Shown piece after piece: positions 56,756 to 64,000 of a stretch of 64,000 bases of DNA. Position numbers and translations under genes: made by a program. Within the stretch, counting starts at the first letter, position 1. The number at the start of each line of letters is the position of its first letter. The notes beneath the pieces are model-generated. The model ran no database searches. It saw only the letters and a program-made list of their open reading frames with translations, and was not told the origin of the DNA. Source of the stretch: Methylotenera sp. L2L1 (GTDB lineage Bacteria; Pseudomonadota; Gammaproteobacteria; Burkholderiales; Methylophilaceae); the NCBI RefSeq assembly GCF_000744605.1, contig NZ_JQMG01000001.1:1178001-1242000 (forward strand), read 5' to 3'.

Positions 56756-59700
56756 ATGAAAGCTCTATTAGACTTATTTAAACAGGTAACGCAAGAAGAA
56801 GAGTTTGATGCAATTAAGATTGCGTTAGCTTCACCTGAAAAGATCCGTTCATGGTCATATGGCGAAGTGAAAAAGCCAGAAACCATTAACTACCGTACTT
56901 TCAAGCCTGAGCGTGATGGCTTGTTCTGCGCAAAAATCTTTGGCCCGATCAAAGATTACGAGTGCTTATGCGGTAAATACAAACGCTTAAAACATCGCGG
57001 TGTAATCTGCGAAAAATGTGGCGTTGAAGTGACATTATCAAAAGTGCGTCGTGAGCGTATGGGTCATATCGACCTAGCATCACCAGTAGCGCACATCTGG
57101 TTCTTGAAATCATTACCAAGCCGTTTAGGTATGGTATTGGATATCGCTTTGCGTGATATCGAGCGCGTATTGTACTTTGAAGCATTTATCGTGGTTGACC
57201 CAGGCATGACTCCGCTTACACGCGGTCAGTTATTGACTGAAGATGACTACTTGGCAAAAGTAGAAGAGTACGGTGATGAATTCAATGCGGTGATGGGTGC
57301 TGAAGCGGTGCGTGAACTGCTACGTACAATGGACATTGAGCGTGAAATCACAACGTTACGTCAAGATTTAGGCGCAACTGGTTCAGAAGCTAAAATCAAG
57401 AAAATCGCTAAACGCTTAAAAGTGTTAGAAGCGTTCCAAAAATCTGGCATTAAACCAGAGTGGATGATTCTTGAAATCTTGCCAGTATTGCCACCAGAAC
57501 TACGTCCATTGGTACCATTGGATGGCGGCCGTTTCGCAACGTCTGACTTGAACGATCTATATCGTCGTGTAATTAACCGTAACAACCGTTTGAAACGCTT
57601 GTTAGAGTTGAAAGCACCGGAAATCATCGTACGTAACGAAAAGCGTATGTTGCAAGAAGCAGTGGACTCATTGTTAGACAACGGTCGTCGCGGTAAAGTG
57701 ATGACAGGTGCTAACAAACGTCCATTGAAGTCACTAGCTGACATGATCAAGGGTAAAGGCGGTCGTTTCCGTCAAAACTTGCTTGGTAAGCGTGTGGACT
57801 ACTCAGGCCGTTCTGTAATCGTGGTTGGTCCGCAATTGAAATTGCACCAATGCGGTCTACCGAAAAAAATGGCTTTAGAGTTATTCAAACCATTCATTTT
57901 CCATAAATTGGAAGTGTTAGGTTTAGCGACAACCATTAAAGCTGCGAAGAAAAAAGTAGAAGAAGAAGGACCAGAAGTATGGGATATCCTCGAGGACGTA
58001 ATCCGCGAGCATCCAGTACTATTGAACCGTGCGCCTACATTGCACCGTTTAGGTATTCAAGCGTTTGAGCCTATCCTGATCGAAGGTAAAGCGATCCAAT
58101 TGCACCCGTTAGTTTGTGCGGCATTCAACGCCGACTTTGACGGTGACCAAATGGCGGTTCACGTTCCATTGAGCTTAGAAGCACAAATGGAAGCACGTAC
58201 CTTGATGTTGGCATCAAACAACGTATTGTCACCTGCAAACGGCGAGCCAATCATCGTGCCTTCACAAGATATCGTGTTGGGTCTGTACTACATGACACGT
58301 GAGAAAGTTAACGCACGCGGCACTGGCATGCGCTTCTCAGACGTGAAAGAAGTGCAACGTGTATTTGACCAAGGTTTAATTGACCTGCATGCTAAAGTGA
58401 CTGTGCGTATCAAAGAATACGACGTTGATTTGGATGGTGTAAAAACCGAGAAAACCACACGTTACGAAACAACTGTAGGCCGTGCATTGCTATCAGACAT
58501 CTTACCTGCTGGCTTGCCGTTCAGTCATATTGATAAAGCATTGAAGAAGAAAGAGCTTTCAAAACTAATCAATGCTTCGTTCCGTAAAGTTGGTATCCGT
58601 GAAACAGTTATCTTTGCTGACCAACTGAAAAATACTGGTTACTCATATGCAACTAAAGCGGGTATCTCTATCAGCATTAACGATATGTTGGTACCTGCAG
58701 AGAAAGAGCAGTTAATTGCCGCAGCGGATGCTGAAGTGAAAGAAATTGAAGACCAATACGTCTCTGGTTTAGTCACTCAAGGTGAGCGCTACAATAAGGT
58801 TGTGGATATTTGGGGTCGTGCTGGTGACAAAGTTGCTGATGCGATGATGAAACAGCTTAAAGAAGAAGACGTATTAGATGCTGATGGCAATCAGTTGAAA
58901 GATGCTAACGGTAAAGTAATCCGTCAAGAATCTTTCAATGCGATTTACATGATGGCCGACTCTGGCGCGCGTGGTTCTGCAGCGCAGGTACGTCAGTTAG
59001 CTGGTATGCGCGGTTTGATGGCGAAACCAGACGGTTCTATCATTGAAACGCCGATTAAAGCGAACTTCCGCGATGGTCTAAACGTGTTGCAATACTTTAT
59101 TTCAACCCACGGTGCTCGTAAGGGTCTGGCCGATACGGCGTTGAAAACAGCGAACTCAGGTTACCTGACACGTCGTTTGGTGGATGTAACGCAAGACTTA
59201 GTAGTCACTGAGCACGATTGCGGTACTAGTGACGGTTTAGTGACTAAAGCCTTGGTTAAGGGTGGTGAAGTTATCGAGCCATTGCACGACCGTATCTTGG
59301 GTCGTACAGCAGCTTTAGATGTGATTAATCCAGAAACACAAGAAGTGATTTACCCGGCGGGTACATTGCTGACAGAAGATGAAGTAGAGCATATCGATGC
59401 TTTAGGTATCGATGAAGTTAAAGTGCGTACTGCACTTACTTGCGACACGCGCTACGGCATTTGTGCTAAATGTTATGGCCGTGACTTAGGTCGTGGCAAA
59501 TTAATTAGCATGGGTGAGGCAGTGGGTGTAATCGCTGCGCAATCTATTGGTGAACCTGGTACACAGTTAACGATGCGTACGTTCCACATCGGTGGTGCGG
59601 TATCACGTGCGGCTTCAGTATCACAAGTTGAAAGTAAATCTAACGGTGTACTAAACTTCACATCAACCATGCGTTATGTAACTAACGTACGTAATGAGCA

Positions 59701-61012
59701 AGTGGTTATTTCACGTAATGGTGAAGTGATTATTGCTGATGAAAATGGTCGTGAGCGTGAGCGTCATAAAGTGCCATACGGTGCTACTTTACAAATTACC
59801 GATGGTAAAACTGTAAAAGCAGGCCAAGCAATTGCAACTTGGGATCCGCATACGCGTCCAATCATTACTGAGTACGCTGGTTTCGTTAAATTCGAAAACG
59901 TTGAGGAAGGTATCACGGTAGCTAAACAAATTGATGACGTGACTGGTTTGTCATCATTGGTGGTTATCGATCCTAAGCAGCGTGCTGGTCAAACTAAAGG
60001 TTTGCGTCCACAAGTTAAATTGTTAGATGCAAACGGCAATGAAGTGAAGCTTGCTGGCGGTGATCAGTCAGTAAACGTAACGTTCCAAATCGGTTGTATT
60101 ATTACCGTGAAAGATGGTCAAGAAGTGGGTGTGGGTGAAGTATTGGCTCGTGTACCACAAGAATCATCTAAAACACGTGATATTACCGGTGGTCTACCGC
60201 GCGTTGCTGAGTTGTTCGAAGCACGCTCACCAAAAGACGCTGGTATGCTAGCTGAAGTAACTGGTACAGTTTCTTTCGGTAAAGATACTAAAGGTAAACA
60301 ACGTTTAGTGATTACTGATTTGGACGGTATTTCAAATGAATACTTGATTCCAAAAGACAAGCATGTAACTGCACATGACGGTCAAGTAGTCACTAAAGGT
60401 GAGACAATTGTTGACGGCCCAGCTGATCCACAAGACATCTTGCGTTTACAAGGTCGCGAATCTTTAGCACGTTACATTATTGACGAAGTACAAGACGTTT
60501 ACCGTTTACAAGGCGTTAAGATTAACGACAAACATATTGAAGTCATCGTACGTCAAATGTTGCGTCGTGTACGTGTAACCGATGCAGGTGATACAAGCTT
60601 CATCTTAGGTGAGCAAGTTGAGCGTGCGGATCTGTTGGCTGAAAATGAAGTAGTAATTGCGCAAGACAAACGTCCTGCACTGTTTGAGTATGTGTTGCTT
60701 GGTATTACTAAAGCTTCATTGTCTACAGACTCATTCATCTCAGCTGCGTCGTTCCAAGAAACAACACGCGTACTGACAGAAGCAGCAATCTTAGGTAAGC
60801 GTGATGACTTGCGTGGTCTGAAAGAAAACGTCATTGTTGGTCGTTTGATTCCAGCAGGTACTGGTCTTGCATACCACGAAGCGCGTAAGCGTGCTGCGGT
60901 TGCTGGCGGAGTTCCAAGAAATGAAACGCCAGTAATAGAGGCGGTAGCAGAAGCAGAAGAAGTGGTAGTAAATACAACAGTAGAAGTAAGTAGTGAGATA
61001 GATGCAGAATAG
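56756..61012 (+). CDS. rpoC: RNA polymerase subunit beta prime
   Basis: This 1418-residue protein carries the active-site magnesium ligands in [12 protein letters not shown], the N-terminal zinc site [20 protein letters not shown], and the second zinc site [13 protein letters not shown]. The bridge/trigger region [22 protein letters not shown] is present. The C-terminal tail (about 1385-1418) is acidic and variable. It has normal length for betaproteobacteria. Confidence 0.98.
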   Translation: MKALLDLFKQVTQEEEFDAIKIALASPEKIRSWSYGEVKKPETINYRTFKPERDGLFCAKIFGPIKDYECLCGKYKRLKHRGVICEKCGVEVTLSKVRRERMGHIDLASPVAHIWFLKSLPSRLGMVLDIALRDIERVLYFEAFIVVDPGMTPLTRGQLLTEDDYLAKVEEYGDEFNAVMGAEAVRELLRTMDIEREITTLRQDLGATGSEAKIKKIAKRLKVLEAFQKSGIKPEWMILEILPVLPPELRPLVPLDGGRFATSDLNDLYRRVINRNNRLKRLLELKAPEIIVRNEKRMLQEAVDSLLDNGRRGKVMTGANKRPLKSLADMIKGKGGRFRQNLLGKRVDYSGRSVIVVGPQLKLHQCGLPKKMALELFKPFIFHKLEVLGLATTIKAAKKKVEEEGPEVWDILEDVIREHPVLLNRAPTLHRLGIQAFEPILIEGKAIQLHPLVCAAFNADFDGDQMAVHVPLSLEAQMEARTLMLASNNVLSPANGEPIIVPSQDIVLGLYYMTREKVNARGTGMRFSDVKEVQRVFDQGLIDLHAKVTVRIKEYDVDLDGVKTEKTTRYETTVGRALLSDILPAGLPFSHIDKALKKKELSKLINASFRKVGIRETVIFADQLKNTGYSYATKAGISISINDMLVPAEKEQLIAAADAEVKEIEDQYVSGLVTQGERYNKVVDIWGRAGDKVADAMMKQLKEEDVLDADGNQLKDANGKVIRQESFNAIYMMADSGARGSAAQVRQLAGMRGLMAKPDGSIIETPIKANFRDGLNVLQYFISTHGARKGLADTALKTANSGYLTRRLVDVTQDLVVTEHDCGTSDGLVTKALVKGGEVIEPLHDRILGRTAALDVINPETQEVIYPAGTLLTEDEVEHIDALGIDEVKVRTALTCDTRYGICAKCYGRDLGRGKLISMGEAVGVIAAQSIGEPGTQLTMRTFHIGGAVSRAASVSQVESKSNGVLNFTSTMRYVTNVRNEQVVISRNGEVIIADENGRERERHKVPYGATLQITDGKTVKAGQAIATWDPHTRPIITEYAGFVKFENVEEGITVAKQIDDVTGLSSLVVIDPKQRAGQTKGLRPQVKLLDANGNEVKLAGGDQSVNVTFQIGCIITVKDGQEVGVGEVLARVPQESSKTRDITGGLPRVAELFEARSPKDAGMLAEVTGTVSFGKDTKGKQRLVITDLDGISNEYLIPKDKHVTAHDGQVVTKGETIVDGPADPQDILRLQGRESLARYIIDEVQDVYRLQGVKINDKHIEVIVRQMLRRVRVTDAGDTSFILGEQVERADLLAENEVVIAQDKRPALFEYVLLGITKASLSTDSFISAASFQETTRVLTEAAILGKRDDLRGLKENVIVGRLIPAGTGLAYHEARKRAAVAGGVPRNETPVIEAVAEAEEVVVNTTVEVSSEIDAE

Positions 61013-61159
61013 AACTAAATAATTAAGTCTTGACAATAAAAGTCAGGCTAAATAGAATGTTGGGTTTTTCAGGATGGTGTTATTGTCTATAACGCCATCC
61101 TAATCTATTTTGTAGATTTTGAAATTAATTTTAGAGAACATCATTAGAGGTTACAGGCA

Positions 61160-61546
61160 ATGCCAACCATCAATCAGTTAGTACGTAAACCACGCGTTAA
61201 AGTGGTCACGAAGAGCAAAGTGCCTGCACTTGAAGCTTGTCCGCAGAAACGTGGTGTTTGCACTCGCGTTTATACTACAACACCTAAAAAGCCAAACTCA
61301 GCTTTACGTAAAGTGGCTAAAGTACGCCTAACCAATGGCTATGAAGTAATTAGCTACATCGGCGGTGAAGGCCATAACTTGCAAGAGCATAGCGTGGTAT
61401 TGCTACGCGGTGGTCGTGTAAAAGACTTACCAGGTGTACGTTACCATATGGTGCGCGGTAGCTTGGATACTGCAGGTGTTAAAGATCGTAAGCAATCACG
61501 TTCTAAATACGGTGCTAAGCGTCCTAAAGAAGCTAAAGCTAAGTAA
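61160..61546 (+). CDS. rpsL: 30S ribosomal protein S12
   Basis: S12 is the decoding-centre protein. The 128 residues include [14 protein letters not shown] with the streptomycin-determining Lys (K43 position) and the second site [12 protein letters not shown]. Both sites look wild type, so no streptomycin-resistance substitution is visible. First gene of the str operon. Confidence 0.98.
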   Translation: MPTINQLVRKPRVKVVTKSKVPALEACPQKRGVCTRVYTTTPKKPNSALRKVAKVRLTNGYEVISYIGGEGHNLQEHSVVLLRGGRVKDLPGVRYHMVRGSLDTAGVKDRKQSRSKYGAKRPKEAKAK

Positions 61547-61645
61547 TATAAATTATAACCGGTCATCGGTTTTGTTAATGTAGCGGCTAACCAAAAGCCT
61601 TGCTGAGCAGTTGCTAGCAAAACATAAAAGAGAATAGAGAAGATT

Positions 61646-62116
61646 ATGCCAAGACGTAGAGAAGTCCCCAAGCGCCACATTCTGCCAGATCCAAAATTTG
61701 GTAGCCAAGAGGTGTCTAAATTTGTAAATGTACTAATGACAGGTGGTAAAAAATCTGTTGCTGAGCGTATTTTGTATGGTGCATTTGATCAAGTGACCAG
61801 CAAAACAAGCAAAGATGCTTTAGAAGTGTTTACCCTTGCGTTATCTAACCTACGCCCATTGGTTGAGGTTAAGAGCCGCCGTGTTGGTGGTGCCAACTAC
61901 CAAGTGCCAGTAGAAGTGCGTCCTAGCCGTCGTAGCGCGTTGGCGATGCGTTGGTTGCGTGATGCAGCGCGTAAGCGTGGTGAGAAATCAATGGGCTTGC
62001 GTTTAGCAGCTGAGTTGGTTGAAGCTTCAGAGGGTCGTGGTTCAGCGATGAAGAAACGTGAAGAAGTTCACCGTATGGCTGAAGCTAACAAAGCGTTCTC
62101 ACATTTCCGCTTCTAA
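61646..62116 (+). CDS. rpsG: 30S ribosomal protein S7
   Basis: S7 nucleates assembly of the 30S head and binds E-site tRNA. The 156 residues start [20 protein letters not shown] and include [17 protein letters not shown]. It lies 99 bases after rpsL and 56 bases before fusA. Confidence 0.98.
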   Translation: MPRRREVPKRHILPDPKFGSQEVSKFVNVLMTGGKKSVAERILYGAFDQVTSKTSKDALEVFTLALSNLRPLVEVKSRRVGGANYQVPVEVRPSRRSALAMRWLRDAARKRGEKSMGLRLAAELVEASEGRGSAMKKREEVHRMAEANKAFSHFRF

Positions 62117-62172
62117 CTAGTTATTTAACTAACAGAATCGCTCTTTAAGAAAATTAAGTAAAGGTAATAAAC

Positions 62173-64000
62173 GTGGCTCGTCAAACCCCTATTAATCGCT
62201 ATCGTAACATTGGTATTTCTGCTCACATCGATGCAGGTAAAACAACTACGACAGAGCGTATTTTATTTTATACAGGCGTTAATCATAAGATTGGTGAAGT
62301 GCATGATGGCGCTGCAACCATGGACTGGATGGAGCAAGAGCAAGAGCGTGGTATTACCATTACTTCTGCTGCTACTACCTGCTTCTGGAAAGGTATGGCT
62401 GGTCAATTTGATCAACATCGCATCAATATTATTGATACCCCAGGTCACGTTGACTTTACGATTGAAGTAGAGCGTTCAATGCGTGTGCTTGATGGTGCAT
62501 GTATGGTTTACTGTGCGGTAGGTGGTGTGCAGCCACAATCAGAAACTGTATGGCGTCAAGCTAATAAGTACAAAGTGCCACGCTTAGCGTTCGTTAACAA
62601 AATGGACCGTGCTGGTGCTAACTTCTTCAAAGTGTACGATCAAATGCGTGCGCGTTTGAAAGCTAACCCTGTGCCTTTACAAGTGCCAATCGGTGCTGAA
62701 GAAAAGTTCGAAGGCGTTGTCGACTTAATCAAAATGAAAGCTATCTTCTGGGATGAAGCATCTCAAGGTATGAAGTTTGATTACCGTGACATTCCTGCAG
62801 AGCTTAAAGCTGATTGCGACAAATGGCGCGAGAACATGGTTGAAGCTGCCGCTGAAGCCAGTGAAGAGTTAATGAACAAATACCTTGAAGAAGGTGACTT
62901 GTCAGAAGCTGATATTCTTTTAGGTCTACGTACACGTACGATCGCATCTGAAATCGTGCCGATGATGTGTGGTTCAGCATTTAAAAACAAAGGCGTGCAA
63001 GCTATGTTGGACAAGGTTATCGAATTGATGCCTGCGCCTACCGATATTCCAGATACAAAAGCAGAAGACGAAGATGGTAATGAAATCCGTTTGAAGGCTT
63101 CGGATGATGAGAAATTCTCAGCATTGGCATTCAAAATCATGACGGACCCATTTGTCGGTCAATTGATTTTCTTCCGCGTGTATTCAGGTGTGGTGAATGC
63201 TGGTGATACAGTGTACAACCCACTTAAAGGTAAAAAAGAGCGTATCGGTCGTATTGTGCAAATGCACGCTAATAACCGTGTGCCTATTGAAGAAGTTCGT
63301 GCAGGTGACATCGCAGCTGCGGTTGGTTTGAAAGAGGCAACAACTGGTGATACTTTATGTGCATTAGGTGCTGAAATTATCCTAGAACGTATGATTTTCC
63401 CAGAACCAGTGATTCACGTTGCTGTTGAGCCTAAAACTAAAGCTGACCAAGAAAAAATGGGTGTTGCTTTAAATCGTTTGGCACAAGAAGATCCTTCATT
63501 CCGTGTTAAAACTGATGAAGAAACAAACCAAACAATTATCTCTGGTATGGGTGAATTACACTTGGAGATTTTGGTTGACCGTATGCGTCGTGAGTTCAAC
63601 GTTGAGGCTAACGTTGGTGCACCTCAAGTGGCTTACCGTGAAGCGATTAAGAAATCTGTTGAAGTTGAAGGTAAGTTTGTTAAGCAATCTGGCGGTAAAG
63701 GTCAGTATGGTCATGTTTGGTTGAAAATGGAGCCAAATGAGCCTGGTAAAGGTTTTGAGTTTATTGATCAGATTAAAGGTGGTACAGTGCCGCGTGAGTT
63801 TATCCCTGCGGTTGAAAAAGGTCTTCGTGAGACGATCCCATCTGGTATCTTGGCTGGCTTCCCTGTGGTTGACGTAAAGGTAACTTTGTTTGATGGTTCA
63901 TACCATGACGTTGACTCTAACGAGAATGCGTTTAAGATGGCTGCATCAATCGGTTTCAAAGATGGTATGCGTAAAGCTGATCCAATTTTGCTTGAGCCTA
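62173..64000 (+). CDS. fusA: Elongation factor G, partial (runs off the window)
   Basis: This is the ribosomal translocase GTPase. The frame starts at GTG 62173 ([15 protein letters not shown]) and stays open to the window end, about 609 of ~700 codons. G1 is [12 protein letters not shown], the effector region is [10 protein letters not shown]3 is DTPGHVDF and G4 is NKMD. Domain IV patterns such as [12 protein letters not shown] are visible near the end. GTAATAAAC upstream gives only a weak ribosome site. Confidence 0.97.
   Translation, partial: MARQTPINRYRNIGISAHIDAGKTTTTERILFYTGVNHKIGEVHDGAATMDWMEQEQERGITITSAATTCFWKGMAGQFDQHRINIIDTPGHVDFTIEVERSMRVLDGACMVYCAVGGVQPQSETVWRQANKYKVPRLAFVNKMDRAGANFFKVYDQMRARLKANPVPLQVPIGAEEKFEGVVDLIKMKAIFWDEASQGMKFDYRDIPAELKADCDKWRENMVEAAAEASEELMNKYLEEGDLSEADILLGLRTRTIASEIVPMMCGSAFKNKGVQAMLDKVIELMPAPTDIPDTKAEDEDGNEIRLKASDDEKFSALAFKIMTDPFVGQLIFFRVYSGVVNAGDTVYNPLKGKKERIGRIVQMHANNRVPIEEVRAGDIAAAVGLKEATTGDTLCALGAEIILERMIFPEPVIHVAVEPKTKADQEKMGVALNRLAQEDPSFRVKTDEETNQTIISGMGELHLEILVDRMRREFNVEANVGAPQVAYREAIKKSVEVEGKFVKQSGGKGQYGHVWLKMEPNEPGKGFEFIDQIKGGTVPREFIPAVEKGLRETIPSGILAGFPVVDVKVTLFDGSYHDVDSNENAFKMAASIGFKDGMRKADPILLEP

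Overview
The window looks like a chromosome segment of a methylotrophic betaproteobacterium of the Methylophilaceae (Methylotenera-like). The evidence is a ribulose-monophosphate-pathway gene (3-hexulose-6-phosphate synthase, 34299-34976), betaproteobacterial gene order (mlaFEDCB, bolA, murA, his, tat, petABC, sspAB) and moderate GC. Genus is inference. No database search was run.

Region 1 (1-12515) is accessory DNA. It starts with the tail of a TolC-like gene, then a czcB-czcA-cation transporter heavy-metal efflux operon (81-5408) closed by a hairpin terminator. An AT-rich module follows: a complete ttcA-type tRNA thiolase gene on the + strand (5880-6725), convergent with and overlapping a tightly packed minus-strand operon of two clear tyrosine recombinases, one large probable recombinase and a small coiled-coil-like protein (12368 down to 6722). 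This architecture resembles Gamma-Mobile-Trio (GMT) islands and Tn554-type elements.

Main discovery: at 12516-12659 (minus strand) lies the start of the host's own ttcA. It reads normally up to the PP-loop Ser-Gly-Gly-Lys and is then replaced by unrelated AT-rich DNA. The recombinase element is therefore inserted inside the ATP-binding motif of ttcA. It carries its own ttcA in which that motif reads Ser-Gly-Gly-Ala-Asp-Ser, with different codons. The likely logic is that the element destroys the target gene, supplies a substitute, and the substitute lacks the target sequence. The missing ttcA 3' part is not in the window, so the left end, and possibly the czc operon as cargo, extends beyond position 1.

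Region 2 (12516-23630) is host DNA: a pteridine-reductase-like SDR, a MidA-type methyltransferase, trmB, engB, cytochrome c4, ResB and CcsB for cytochrome c maturation, an orphan sensor kinase and a pilin-like protein. Two related intergenic repeats with imperfect terminal inverted repeats sit at 15499-15710 and 20616-20979.

Region 3 (23761-46892) is a long co-oriented housekeeping block: mla phospholipid transport, an ABC-2 exporter, bolA/ibaG, grxD, murA, the complete hisGDC-BHAFIE set interrupted by hps, hinT, tatABC, a minus-strand DegQ/DegS-type protease, a Nif3-family gene, petABC (bc1 complex), sspA and sspB.

Region 4 (46939-64000) is the translation/transcription block: tRNA-Thr, tRNA-Tyr, tRNA-Gly, tRNA-Thr, tuf, tRNA-Trp, secE, nusG, rplKA, a structured L10 leader, rplJL, rpoBC, rpsL, rpsG and the start of fusA, which runs off the end.
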